From an uncultured Lachnospiraceae bacterium (lineage in GTDB: Bacteria > Bacillota > Clostridia > Lachnospirales > Lachnospiraceae), in assembly GCA_902789665.1 (NCBI GenBank), contig CADAOY010000003.1:248001-312000 (forward strand): DNA of 64,000 nucleotides. The letters are read 5' to 3'. Each line of letters starts with the position of its first letter. The stretch's first letter is position 1. The position numbers were made by a program, and so were the translations under genes. Below, one piece after another: positions 44,690-54,264 of this stretch. The notes beneath the pieces are model-generated. The model had not been told where the DNA came from. It searched no databases and saw only the letters and a program-made list of their open reading frames with translations.

Positions 44690-46111
44690 TTATATCATCG
44701 GCTTAAGTACTGTAACAAGGCCAAGTATAATTGCAATAATATTAATTATTCTCTTTTGTTTTTTATTCTTTTCATCTTCATCCGCATTGTAAAAACAAAG
44801 CAGATATCCGTTTAAAAGCGCAATTAAAATACATTCAATTATTGCTGTTCTGTGGAATGATACATATACTGTCGGGCTGAAACCTGTAAGCATACGTGAG
44901 CAAAAAGCCGCACAAAGAAGTAAAATGGCAATGATTCTCTGAGTGTATAGTGGGCAGGTATTTTGCGTGGTTATAACCACATTTTCTTCTTTACCTTTAC
45001 TGAATACTCCCACTATTCCAACTATGGTGCAGGTAATATAGAAAAGATAAATGAGCACTTCTATAATTACATGAATCATTGGTACGTCGGACATTGATGG
45101 CAAATCCACGTTACTCATAAAGTAGGTTACGCCAAAACTTATATTAATATGGGCCATTGACAGTATCTTCTCGATGAGTGAGAGAGTCGGCAGCACCATT
45201 GGAAACAGGGATGCAATGATATATATATATTTCTTTTTCTTCGTTATATTAATATAAAGAATACTTAATGTCGTAAAGAAAAACAGGAAGTTGGTTTCTG
45301 TGCTCAGCATTGGAAATGTTACTGCCTGCAAAAAGCCCATTCCAAATTTTTCTATTAATGTTACATTCTCCCAGCCCGGAAAATTAAGACCTGCTTCTAT
45401 CGCGGTTCTGTTAGCATTGCCGGGACAGGTAACAACCAGAAGAATTCCAAGTAAACTTAATATGAAGAATATATACCAGTGAACAGAAAGCGATGGTTTT
45501 TTCTTTTCTCTAATGCTTTTAATAACATCTACTAAGATAAATAATCCTGTAGCCACAAAATATATAACTGTTATCTGCTCATTAAAAAGTGCAAAGATTA
45601 AGGAAAGATAAATAAATATATACTCATATGCTTTAACCTTTATTCCTCTTATATTTCTAAAGAGAAAGGAAGCTGCATATATGCCTAAAGCTGCAGGCCA
45701 GAGATAATTAATGGTAGTTGCCATTTCGCCTGCAGAGCGCATCACCTCGGTGGGAATCATCATAACCACGGGAATGGCAAGAAGGGATATGAACTTATTA
45801 TCCGAATTATTAATGATAATTCCGGTACTTACGCTAAGGAGAATAATCATGAGAATATCCGTAATGCGCCATACCATAATGGGAAGTCTTGCAATAATAA
45901 CAAGCAATGCTTCAATTCCCTGTCTGGAGGTCCAGTTAAGATATCTGTAGGAAAGAAAAGAAAAAATATTCTCATCATCCAAAGCTTTGGAAAAGAAAAC
46001 ATCATCTCCGCTTAAAGTGCGAATACACATATGTATGATAAAATAGAGAATTATCATTAGCCCATAGCCCAGGGCATATTGAAGGATTATCTGTTTTTTG
46101 TTGTTTTTCAT
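44690..46111 (-). CDS. DUF6056-like polytopic membrane protein
   Basis: A 473-residue protein with about twelve hydrophobic helices. The first extracytoplasmic loop has GDDVFFSKALDDENIFSFLS followed by YRYLNWTSRQGIE, which matches the DUF6056 pattern as I know it (GDD near the first helix, then W-x-SRQ). These proteins have a GT-C-like layout with acidic residues in the first loop and are likely envelope polymer glycosyltransferases or related; the reaction is unknown. A charged cytoplasmic loop lies near residue 210. It is followed by two lipoproteins. Confidence 0.7.
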   Translation of the reverse strand: MKNNKKQIILQYALGYGLMIILYFIIHMCIRTLSGDDVFFSKALDDENIFSFLSYRYLNWTSRQGIEALLVIIARLPIMVWRITDILMIILLSVSTGIIINNSDNKFISLLAIPVVMMIPTEVMRSAGEMATTINYLWPAALGIYAASFLFRNIRGIKVKAYEYIFIYLSLIFALFNEQITVIYFVATGLFILVDVIKSIREKKKPSLSVHWYIFFILSLLGILLVVTCPGNANRTAIEAGLNFPGWENVTLIEKFGMGFLQAVTFPMLSTETNFLFFFTTLSILYINITKKKKYIYIIASLFPMVLPTLSLIEKILSMAHINISFGVTYFMSNVDLPSMSDVPMIHVIIEVLIYLFYITCTIVGIVGVFSKGKEENVVITTQNTCPLYTQRIIAILLLCAAFCSRMLTGFSPTVYVSFHRTAIIECILIALLNGYLLCFYNADEDEKNKKQKRIINIIAIILGLVTVLKPMI

Positions 46112-46147
46112 ATTTCTTCCTTATCTTTTAATGTGTCCACCTTTTGA

Positions 46148-46243
46148 ACTCGCGCGACCTCCAAAACTACTCTCCCAAAAGCTCATTGAAGCAAGCTTCA
46201 GGGGTTCGCTTTTGGGAGAGCATTTTGTCCTGGCGCTCGTGAG
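46148..46243 (-). repeat. Interspersed nested-hairpin repeat, copy 2
   Basis: Reverse-oriented copy; core 46159-46231. Read on the minus strand: AGGACAAAATGCTCTCCCAA ... GAGAGTAGTTTTGGAG. Main arm CTCCCAAAAGC / GCTTTTGGGAG is perfect; inner hairpin GAAG-CTTG-CTTC, then CAATGAGC. The outer arms, CTCACGAG against CTCGCGCGA, pair only partly. It lies between the esterase stop and the DUF6056-like start. Confidence 0.85.
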
Positions 46244-46265
46244 AAGTTTGAGTCTTTGCGCAGGT

Positions 46266-47105
46266 TTATAAGCTCTCAACATAAGTCATAAACTTGTCTA
46301 CTGTCTTGCTTTCGCTTCGGCTGTAAAGGAAACAGCCGGCTGTATACCAAGAGTGGGTATTCTTCTTATCTTCTACTTCATATAGTTCGCATTTAACCCC
46401 CAGCTTCGCTGCCATCTCGGCCATATCCTCAGCGCACTTAAATTCAAGAAGACCATCATGTCTGCTCTGGATTAAAAGCATTGGAATATTACTTTCACAC
46501 ATAAGTGATACAGGCTCTGCTTCTTTTCTGTCATATCCCTTTTTAAATAACATATTAATAAGAAGCTTTATGGTAAGGCCTGCATCATCCCTGAAAGAAT
46601 AAGGTCCACCGATACCTATATATCCGATAACATTGGAAATATCCACATTGTACTTTTCCTGGTCTTTTTTGCTATAACACATAATAGATGACAGATGGGC
46701 GCCTGCTGACGGGCCTGAAACAATGACTTTCGATGTATCCACATTCTTTTCTTTAAGATATTTCATGGCCTCATTGTAGCACTTACATACATCTTCTATC
46801 TGAGCCGGATATTTATATTTATTAGACAATCTGTAACCTACCGAGATAAAATGATATCCCATTCCTGCCACGCTCTGTCCCATAAAATCAAAGAACTTCG
46901 GATCACCTGCATTCCATCCGCCACCATGAATCCAGACAATAACCTTATCGCTGACAGCTTCCTTAGGTCTGTAATAATAGAAATACTGATTCTTATCATC
47001 TCCAAAAGTAACCTTATCCGGAGTAATTGTCTTCTTCACCTTAAAAAGCATCCTGTAATACATCGGATAGTAACTTAAGTTTTCTCTAATATAATCAATC
47101 ATCAT
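46266..47105 (-). CDS. Alpha/beta hydrolase, HSL-type esterase
   Basis: A 279-residue esterase/lipase-like enzyme. Oxyanion-hole motif VWIHGGGWNAGDP, nucleophile Ser in VSGPSAGAHLSS (G-x-S-A-G), Asp in QSRHDGLLEF, His in NTHSWYTAG. No signal peptide, so it is cytoplasmic. It could deacetylate sugars or hydrolyse small esters; hemicellulose deacetylation fits a fibre-degrading lifestyle but is inference. It lies 67 bases after the ABC exporter pair and may be part of that transcript. Confidence 0.88.
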   Translation of the reverse strand: MMIDYIRENLSYYPMYYRMLFKVKKTITPDKVTFGDDKNQYFYYYRPKEAVSDKVIVWIHGGGWNAGDPKFFDFMGQSVAGMGYHFISVGYRLSNKYKYPAQIEDVCKCYNEAMKYLKEKNVDTSKVIVSGPSAGAHLSSIMCYSKKDQEKYNVDISNVIGYIGIGGPYSFRDDAGLTIKLLINMLFKKGYDRKEAEPVSLMCESNIPMLLIQSRHDGLLEFKCAEDMAEMAAKLGVKCELYEVEDKKNTHSWYTAGCFLYSRSESKTVDKFMTYVESL

Positions 47106-47172
47106 TTCTACACTTCACCTCCCATCATCATAATCACTGATTTAGCCAGTTCCTTAAAACTTCATCATAACT

Positions 47173-48894
47173 TTAGGTGAACTGGGAATTATAAAGCTGT
47201 GTATAGAATCCATTCTTTGCCATAAGTTCATCATGGCTGCCCTGTTCAATGACATTGCCATCCTTCATTACAAGGATGATGTCGGAGTTCTTTATGGTGA
47301 AAAGTCTGTGGGCAACGATGAAGGATGTGCGGTTCTTCATTAATTCCCCAAAGCCCTTCTGAACCTTGATTTCTGTTCTTGTATCGATATTGGATGTAGC
47401 CTCATCAAGTATAAGAATTGATGGATCAATAAGCATTACCCTTGCTATACAGATAAGCTGCTTCTGGCCTGTGGAGAGGTTGCCGCCATCTTCTGAAAGC
47501 ATGGTATCATATCCCTTAGGTAGTCTTTTGATGAAGCTGTGAGCGTGCGCCCTTTTGGCCGCATCAATAATCTCATCTATGGAAGCCTCAGGCTTTCCTA
47601 TTTTGATATTATCTGCAACCGTCCCTTTTCTTATGTAAGTTTCCTGAAGCACCATGCCAAAATTATCTCTTAAATCCTTATATGAAAGCTCCGTGGTGTC
47701 CTTACCATCTAAATATATGTGACCTGATAGCGGATCATAAAAACGCATTAAAAGATTAATAAGTGTGGTCTTGCCGCAGCCGGTAGGTCCTACAATGGCA
47801 ACTTTTAATCCCGGCTTAACATCAAGATTAAGATTGGAAATCAAAACCTTATCCTTTGAATAACCAAATGAAACATCCTTAAGAGTAATGGCTCCCTTCG
47901 ATGGCTCTAAATCCTTACTATCAGGCATAACCATCTCTTCCTCAGTAAGGAACACCCTGATTCTCTCAGCGCAGGCAAGCGCATTCTGAAGCTCAGTAAT
48001 AACTCCAGTTATTTCATTAAATGGCTTGGCATACTGATTGGCATAGGATAGGGAAACTGTCAGAAGACCTACTGTAAAAGCATCTTCCTTCATGCATATC
48101 ATGGAGCCAACCACCGCAACCAGGGCATAACAGATTGCATTAACAAATCTGGTTGAAGGATTAACCAGCGATGAGAAAAAAACCGCCTTCGTGGATGCAT
48201 CCACAAGCCTTCCATTAATCTCACCAAACTTATCTGTATTCTCATCCTCATGTCCGAAGGCTCTTACGGTTTTAACATTGGTAACCATCTCATTAATGAA
48301 GCCGGTCTGCTCACCTCTGATACGGGACTGATTATCAAAAAGCACATATGTCTTTTTTGAAATATATGCTGATATAAACAGTGATAATGGCGTAATAAGA
48401 AGTACCAGAAGCGCGATTCTATAGTCTATCATAACAAGCAGACAAAGGGTTCCAAAAATTGTGGTTATACCAACAAAAAACTGATTAAATCCCATCAAAA
48501 GTCCATCAGACATGGCATCCGTATCCGCAATAATCAGACTTAAAAGCTCACCCTTTCCCTTTGAATCCAGGAAACTTATAGGCAGTTTTTGAATCTTATC
48601 AATCGCATCTTTTCTTATTCTCTCAACAACCTTTATGCTGACACGATTATTGCATAAACTCATAATATACTGACAAATAGCAGTCAGCGGAATGATGATA
48701 AGAAGAAGGATCAGACTCTTAAGCATAATTCTGTCTCCGCCTTCCATGAAAAGAGCATCCACTCCCTTACCAATAACATAAGGAATATAAAGAGCTCCTG
48801 CCACATAAGCCGCACTGAGAATAATGCTTAATATCGCAAAGAATAATGAGCCTTTTATGTACTTGAAAATAAAGCCTAAAGTCTTACTCTTCAT
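47173..48894 (-). CDS. ABC exporter half, ATPase plus permease (catalytic-site subunit)
   Basis: A 573-residue type IV ABC half-transporter with six N-terminal membrane helices and a C-terminal nucleotide-binding domain. Walker A GPTGCGKTT, signature LSTGQKQ, Walker B SILILDEATSNID with the catalytic Glu, and the switch His in VAHRL are all intact. Overlaps the preceding half-transporter by 11 bases, which argues for a heterodimer. Substrates of such exporters (drugs, lipids, peptides) cannot be predicted here. Confidence 0.93.
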   Translation of the reverse strand: MKSKTLGFIFKYIKGSLFFAILSIILSAAYVAGALYIPYVIGKGVDALFMEGGDRIMLKSLILLLIIIPLTAICQYIMSLCNNRVSIKVVERIRKDAIDKIQKLPISFLDSKGKGELLSLIIADTDAMSDGLLMGFNQFFVGITTIFGTLCLLVMIDYRIALLVLLITPLSLFISAYISKKTYVLFDNQSRIRGEQTGFINEMVTNVKTVRAFGHEDENTDKFGEINGRLVDASTKAVFFSSLVNPSTRFVNAICYALVAVVGSMICMKEDAFTVGLLTVSLSYANQYAKPFNEITGVITELQNALACAERIRVFLTEEEMVMPDSKDLEPSKGAITLKDVSFGYSKDKVLISNLNLDVKPGLKVAIVGPTGCGKTTLINLLMRFYDPLSGHIYLDGKDTTELSYKDLRDNFGMVLQETYIRKGTVADNIKIGKPEASIDEIIDAAKRAHAHSFIKRLPKGYDTMLSEDGGNLSTGQKQLICIARVMLIDPSILILDEATSNIDTRTEIKVQKGFGELMKNRTSFIVAHRLFTIKNSDIILVMKDGNVIEQGSHDELMAKNGFYTQLYNSQFT

Positions 48895-50593
48895 TACTAA
48901 ACTGTGTCCTGTATATTTCCTTATAAACCTCAGAACTTCTCATAAGTTCCTCATGTGTACCCATACTTTCCATATGTCCGTCTTCAAGGACAATAATTGT
49001 ATCCATATCCATAATCTGTGACGCTCTCTGGGAAATAACCACCAGTATTTTATCTTCTCCAAGGGCCTTCAGATTTTTATTAACTTCCTTCAAAGTAATA
49101 TTATCAAGAGCCGATGTGGAATCATCGAGCACATATAAATCGCTGTTTTTGATAAGGCATCTTGCAATAGAGAGTCTCTGCTTCTGGCCTCCTGAGAAAT
49201 TAGAGCCTCCCTCTTTAACCAAAGCCTCAAGCTCTCCTTCCTTATCTTTGACAAATCCGGAAGCCGCAGCCATATCCAGAGCCTTCCACATCTCATCTAC
49301 AGAAGCATCTTCCTTACCCCACTTAAGGTTTTCTGCAACCGTTCCCTTAAAAAGCACGCTGAACTGTGGAGATATGCTGATTCTGTTATTTATACTCTCC
49401 TTGGAATATTCCTTAATGTCCCTGCCATTAATTAATACCTGACCCTGGGATGCGTGGTAGAAACCACAAAGGAGTGAGGCGGCGGTGCTTTTGCCAGAGC
49501 CGGTTCCACCGATGATACCGATGCGGCTGCCTTTCTTCAAAGCAAAATTAATATCAGAAAGTGCATTCTCTCCCTCACCTTCGTAGGCAAAGCACACATT
49601 CTTAAACTCAATGGAATCAATGCGCTCCAAAATCTCATCCCCATCTTCCGCACCTTCGTCAGTTAACATGGCCGCTATACGATCGCCACAGGCAACTGAC
49701 TTGGTTACGGTGATTACGAGATTGGCGAACTTGACAAGCTCAACCAGAATCTGGGACATGTAATTAACCAGTGCCATGATTTCACCTTGGGTAATGGCGC
49801 CCTCATCAACCAGGAATGAGCCATTAACCAAAATAATATATGTGGCCAGATTAATAACCACGAATGTAATTGGATTTAATAAAGAACTGATTCTTCCAAC
49901 GAAAAGTGAAATGGCAGAAAGAGAGTCGATTTCCTTGTCAGTTTTCTCCGTCTCCTCTTCCTCCATGGTGAAGGCCCTGATAACCCTGACGCCAAGAAGA
50001 TTCTCGCGAAACAGAGTCAGCACATCCTCTAATTTACTCTGAACTTTCTTGTAAAGAGGGATGCTGCCAAGAAGAATCATAAATACGATAATAAAAAGAA
50101 GTGGAATTGCCACAACAAATATGAGGGCCTCTTTCACATTAACCGTAAAGGCCATAATTACTGCGCCGAAAACCACAAAAGGTGAGCGAAGAAGAAGCCT
50201 TAAAAACAGATTCACGCCGGTCTGCACCTGATTAACGTCGCTGGTGATGCGGGTAATCATGGTGGTAACGCCGACCCTGTCTATCTCCTTATAGCTCTTA
50301 TGCTCAATATCTTCAAAAATCCTCGCCCTCAGTATTCCCGCATACCCACTGGCTGCCCTGGCAGAGAAATACTGCGCGGTAATACTCATGGCAAGACCAA
50401 TGGCTGCAAGCGAAACTAAAACAAGACCCATATATACAATATGAGTCTTATTATTAACTGCTATTCCATTATCCACCATTGATATGATTACAAGTGGCAC
50501 AAAAAGTTCAAAAGACGCCTCAAGCAGCTTAAAAAGCGGCGCCAGCACACACTGCAATGCATATGGTTTGATGTACTTAAGTATTTTAAACAC
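48884..50593 (-). CDS. ABC exporter half, ATPase plus permease (degenerate-site subunit)
   Basis: A 569-residue ABC half-transporter. Walker A GGTGSGKST and signature FSGGQKQ are canonical, but the Walker B is DLYVLDDSTSALD, with Asp in place of the catalytic Glu, and the switch His is replaced by Gln (VISQRAS). This is the pattern of the non-hydrolysing site in heterodimeric exporters such as BmrCD and TM287/288. Its start is ten bases after the sortase stop, so it is probably cotranscribed with the sortase. Confidence 0.93.
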   Translation of the reverse strand: MFKILKYIKPYALQCVLAPLFKLLEASFELFVPLVIISMVDNGIAVNNKTHIVYMGLVLVSLAAIGLAMSITAQYFSARAASGYAGILRARIFEDIEHKSYKEIDRVGVTTMITRITSDVNQVQTGVNLFLRLLLRSPFVVFGAVIMAFTVNVKEALIFVVAIPLLFIIVFMILLGSIPLYKKVQSKLEDVLTLFRENLLGVRVIRAFTMEEEETEKTDKEIDSLSAISLFVGRISSLLNPITFVVINLATYIILVNGSFLVDEGAITQGEIMALVNYMSQILVELVKFANLVITVTKSVACGDRIAAMLTDEGAEDGDEILERIDSIEFKNVCFAYEGEGENALSDINFALKKGSRIGIIGGTGSGKSTAASLLCGFYHASQGQVLINGRDIKEYSKESINNRISISPQFSVLFKGTVAENLKWGKEDASVDEMWKALDMAAASGFVKDKEGELEALVKEGGSNFSGGQKQRLSIARCLIKNSDLYVLDDSTSALDNITLKEVNKNLKALGEDKILVVISQRASQIMDMDTIIVLEDGHMESMGTHEELMRSSEVYKEIYRTQFSNEE

Positions 50594-50603
50594 TTATACT
50601 TCC

Positions 50604-51782
50604 TTATTCGGTTTCTTCATCCTTAATCTTTCTTGCGCATACAACGAAACGTCCTTCGTTGGTATGATATGCACAGGTTACAAGCATTATTATATCATCT
50701 CCATATTCAGGCACAATCCCTGTGTCATACAAAGATTTGCTGCAGAGGTTCTCAATGTTATAATCGAAATCCTCTTTTGTTTCTGAATCAATAAAATAAT
50801 AGAATTTGTAATTTGTATCTGTTGAATTATAGATTCTGTCCCTGAATGCTGAGAATACTTCATATTCTCCCTTCTCATAAAGGGTATCGAATTCTATAAT
50901 CTTATGCTCCTCATAAAATTCCTTCTTCTCATAATTCATGATGGCCTTGAACATTGTGCCGTTACGCATATGATGGCCATAGAGAATCAGGTTGTCAGAA
51001 CGCGGATCCATGGTGCATCTGAAGTCGATGAAAATCGCGCCCGATGTGGACTCCTCACCATTGAAATCCCTGTGAATATATTTCTGACCGATTATTCCAT
51101 CCTCATCCACATAATCAGGTGTATGCATTACCGGATAATCAATAACCGTACCATCAAGGCGAATCCAGCCCACCATATCATTATTCTGCTCATAGAAAGG
51201 AAGGTACTCAGGAAGAATATCTTTCTCCTCTTCCTCCTCCTCTTTTTCCTGAGCTGCAAGAGCCATATTATCCACCATGGCATCAAGACCTATGGAATCT
51301 GCATCGATTACCACAATCTTGCTGTCCACCAGCTCCTGCCAGGCTTTTCTCTCTTTGGCAATTCTCACCTGATAACTAATCAGATATCCCGCAGATATGG
51401 CAAAAATCACCGCCGCCACCACAAAGACAAAATACATAATCTTAAGCTTCTTATCAAGAGTCTTAAAATTCTTAATGTCATTTATGACAAGGGCAAAGAA
51501 GTTCTTCTTTTTCTTATCATCTTTATCTTCTTCTGCCTTTACCGGCTTTTTTTCCTTGGGAATATCTTCCTCGATATTGATATCCTCATCAGGGATGGTT
51601 TCTTCTTCAGCCTCTTCAGGCGCTTCAGCTTCTACGGTTGCCTCTGCCACTTCGGCTTCTACGATTGCCTCGGCCTCCGGCGCTGGCGCTTCCTGCTCTG
51701 CAACTTCCGCCTCTGCCTTCGGAGTTTCATCCACCTCATCCCAAATGCTTGATTCACTTGTATTCTTTATTTCATCACTCAT
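50604..51782 (-). CDS. Class B sortase with acidic cytoplasmic N-terminal region
   Basis: A 392-residue protein. Residues ~1-105 are acidic, rich in Ala, Glu, Val and Pro, with the peptide TSESSIWDEV near the start; one membrane helix follows (about 115-140); then a sortase domain. Active-site His is in LYGHHMRNG, the nucleophile is C370 in MLVTCAYHTNEGRF, and Arg follows in VVCARK. The spacing and the YPVMHTPDY segment fit class B. Sortases attach proteins to peptidoglycan or polymerise pili. The long acidic N-terminal tail faces the cytoplasm and is unusual. No LPXTG/NPQTN-type substrate was seen in the window. Confidence 0.92.
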   Translation of the reverse strand: MSDEIKNTSESSIWDEVDETPKAEAEVAEQEAPAPEAEAIVEAEVAEATVEAEAPEEAEEETIPDEDINIEEDIPKEKKPVKAEEDKDDKKKKNFFALVINDIKNFKTLDKKLKIMYFVFVVAAVIFAISAGYLISYQVRIAKERKAWQELVDSKIVVIDADSIGLDAMVDNMALAAQEKEEEEEEKDILPEYLPFYEQNNDMVGWIRLDGTVIDYPVMHTPDYVDEDGIIGQKYIHRDFNGEESTSGAIFIDFRCTMDPRSDNLILYGHHMRNGTMFKAIMNYEKKEFYEEHKIIEFDTLYEKGEYEVFSAFRDRIYNSTDTNYKFYYFIDSETKEDFDYNIENLCSKSLYDTGIVPEYGDDIIMLVTCAYHTNEGRFVVCARKIKDEETE

Positions 51783-51845
51783 TCTTAACCTTCTTTAACA
51801 CATGTTATAAAGATTATACCATTATTACTATTATGTGACAATGTT

Positions 51846-51936
51846 GCGCAGCGCAAGGACAAAATGCTCTCCCCAAAGCCATCTAAGTGCAGCTTGCTGC
51901 AATGAGCTTTGGGGAGAGTAGTTTTGGACGATGCGC
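51846..51936 (+). repeat. Interspersed nested-hairpin repeat, copy 3
   Basis: Core 51856-51930. Outer arm GCGCA (51846-51850) pairs with TGCGC (51932-51936). Main arm TCTCCCCAAAGC / GCTTTGGGGAGA is perfect although two positions differ from copy 2. Inner hairpin GCAG-CTTG-CTGC, then CAATGAGC. It lies between the LysR gene stop and the sortase start. Confidence 0.85.
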
Positions 51937-51943
51937 GTCCTAC

Positions 51944-52846
51944 TTAGAACGGCTTATACTTCTTAAGTTCCTCAATAAAGCTAAGTGCCATAGGACTTAA
52001 AATATGATCATCTCTTATAATATATCCGATGGTCATTTTATCCTCAGCATCAAGTGGAACCGCTGTATATCCCACACCATTTAATTCCTTACAGATAACA
52101 CCGCTGCAAAGGGTAAAACCATTAAGAAGTGTCATCATATTAAGAGCAGTCGCCCTGTCATTTACACGAATAATCTTTCTGTACGGATAAGTGCTGAGCA
52201 CCTCTTCCGCAAAATAAAATGAATTCTTCTCACCCTGATTAAAGGAAAGACAAGGATACTCATCAAGGTCCTTTAATGACACCTTTTTCTTCTTTGCAAG
52301 CGGATGGTTCGTTGAAAGATATGCATAGGTATCGCAGGTAAAAAGCTCATTAAAGTTAAGATTATTTTCTGCCAGTTCCTTATATAAAACCTTATTGTTA
52401 AAGTCATTGATGTAAAGTATTCCAAGCTCGCTTCTCATATTTTTTACATCAGTAATAACCTCGCCTGTTCTGGTTTCATATATGGCAAAATCATACTCTT
52501 CCATGGAATTATTTAATACCACGTTTGAAAAAGCCTCCACCGCAAAAGTATAATGCTGGGCAGACACATGGAAAACCTTCTTGGCAGAAGATGTGCCCAG
52601 GTATCTTTGTTCCATAAACTTATACTGCTCCAAAGTCTGCCTTGCATAACCAATGAACTCACTGCCTTCGGTAGTAAGCTCTATACCCTTGTTGCTCCTG
52701 TTAAAAATCTTAATTCCGATTTCTTTTTCAAGTTCTTTAATGGTTCCGGACAAACTTGGCTGCGATATATAAAGAGCCTTTGCGGCCTCATTCATTGATC
52801 CCCTGTCCGCAACACATATAACATATTTCATCTGTTGTAATGTCAT
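51944..52846 (-). CDS. LysR-family transcriptional regulator
   Basis: A 300-residue regulator. The N-terminal winged HTH reads MTLQQMKYVICVADRGSMNE, then AAKALYISQPSLSGTIKELE; the C-terminal ~210 residues form the co-inducer-binding domain (YDFAIYETRTGEVI, LGILYINDFN, AYLSTNHPLAKKKKVSLKDL). The effector is unknown. GGAG lies upstream of the ATG. It lies between the DUF2142-like gene and the repeat/sortase region; LysR proteins often control a neighbour, but no divergent gene is present here, so the target is unclear. Confidence 0.93.
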   Translation of the reverse strand: MTLQQMKYVICVADRGSMNEAAKALYISQPSLSGTIKELEKEIGIKIFNRSNKGIELTTEGSEFIGYARQTLEQYKFMEQRYLGTSSAKKVFHVSAQHYTFAVEAFSNVVLNNSMEEYDFAIYETRTGEVITDVKNMRSELGILYINDFNNKVLYKELAENNLNFNELFTCDTYAYLSTNHPLAKKKKVSLKDLDEYPCLSFNQGEKNSFYFAEEVLSTYPYRKIIRVNDRATALNMMTLLNGFTLCSGVICKELNGVGYTAVPLDAEDKMTIGYIIRDDHILSPMALSFIEELKKYKPF

Positions 52847-52860
52847 ATAAAAATCTCCTT

Positions 52861-54264
52861 TTACAAATTAAAAACTGGAAATACATATACAAAATCCTGC
52901 ATTGATCCCCATACCGAAGGTAAATATACTTTTTTAAAGATATATAAGCTTACAATCATCATTCCAATGGCTACCGCTATAACCACTGAATTAAGAAGCT
53001 TTTCAGATATCTTTACCTTTTCCTTTAAAAGTTTATATAAAGCCTCATATCCAAGACCAAACATAACTGCTACTGCAGGAAATGCCGGATATATATATCT
53101 TCCCTGAGGCTGATAATCTGTATAATACGAATAGTGAATTGATAATAAAACAGGTATAAGCGCTGCAAATATTATCATATATCTAAAGAATATTCCCTTT
53201 ATATTCTCCTTCAGATTTTCTCTCTTAGTTACCGTATTTATTAAGAAAAACAGATAACCTAATACGTCAATTATTGCATAAAGAATATAAAACTTCATTG
53301 AACATTTAAACATCATATAGCCAAAAAACCCGACTGAAGACTTAAATGTATCAACTATCCATGGTCTCATAAATACCATATGAGCTATGCTCTCTCCCAT
53401 ATTATGTGGTGTCTGCCTGAGTGATGGCTTAAGAGTATCAGCCGCATACATTTCGCTGGACTGCTCGAGTGTCTTAAGACCAAATACATCACCATCATAC
53501 ATAATGGTATTTCTTACCAGGAAGAAGCCGCATAATCCCAATACAATTACCGTTACTATAAGACCACAAATCCACAGATTATTTTTCTCTTTATTCTCAG
53601 CATTTTTGGTATTCCAAACCAGAGTTATAAATAAAACCATACTAAGTAATATCCAGCCATATGCATTGTAATATGACAATGTTACTATGGAGATTCCAAA
53701 GCCAAGAAGTACGGATATTCTAATATTTAATTCCTCTTTTAATATATAAACCCAGGCATAACAGATCATGGAAGAACCAAGCAAAGCCAGAGCATCATTA
53801 TTTATATAGCTTGCAAGAAATGCAAACTGTGGCGTTGTTGATACACAAATAAATACAAACCACTTAACTCTCTCATTGGTTAATAATTTATCCAGTGATT
53901 TAAATAAAAATAAGGCTGTAAATACAGAAGCAACCACATTTGGAAAACGTGCTGCAACCAGAATAGCCTTGGCACTCATGGTAAATAAAGATACAATCTT
54001 CATACATAAAGCACTAAGCAGGGATGGTAACCATGTAATATAGAATGCGTAGGAGAAGCCCCACCACTGATTACGAATTTCGGAAAGCCACCCTGAAGGC
54101 AGCTTTCCGTTTTCAAACACATAATATATCATTGGGAATCTGGCATATTCATCCGGAGCATAATCATAAGGCTTTACTGCACTCCATATAAAATAATATA
54201 TAAAGAGTGCAAAACAAAAACCCGTTACAAATATCCACTTATGCTTACGATAAAATTCCTTCAT
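52861..54264 (-). CDS. DUF2142-like membrane protein
   Basis: A 467-residue protein with about ten to twelve helices. The first extracellular loop has the conserved PYDYAPDEYARFPMIYYVFE segment (DE pair followed by R-x-x), as in DUF2142 proteins and other GT-C-like enzymes with acidic catalytic residues there. A large loop in the second half holds SSEMYAADTLKPSLRQTPHN. Likely role in envelope glycan assembly, by family resemblance. Its ATG overlaps the TAA of the symporter gene upstream, so the pair is coupled. Confidence 0.78.
   Translation of the reverse strand: MKEFYRKHKWIFVTGFCFALFIYYFIWSAVKPYDYAPDEYARFPMIYYVFENGKLPSGWLSEIRNQWWGFSYAFYITWLPSLLSALCMKIVSLFTMSAKAILVAARFPNVVASVFTALFLFKSLDKLLTNERVKWFVFICVSTTPQFAFLASYINNDALALLGSSMICYAWVYILKEELNIRISVLLGFGISIVTLSYYNAYGWILLSMVLFITLVWNTKNAENKEKNNLWICGLIVTVIVLGLCGFFLVRNTIMYDGDVFGLKTLEQSSEMYAADTLKPSLRQTPHNMGESIAHMVFMRPWIVDTFKSSVGFFGYMMFKCSMKFYILYAIIDVLGYLFFLINTVTKRENLKENIKGIFFRYMIIFAALIPVLLSIHYSYYTDYQPQGRYIYPAFPAVAVMFGLGYEALYKLLKEKVKISEKLLNSVVIAVAIGMMIVSLYIFKKVYLPSVWGSMQDFVYVFPVFNL

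Noticed and set aside
50904-51752. 282-codon plus-strand frame opposite the sortase gene
   Set aside because: Antisense shadow of the sortase and its acidic tail, no ribosome binding site and no protein-like pattern.
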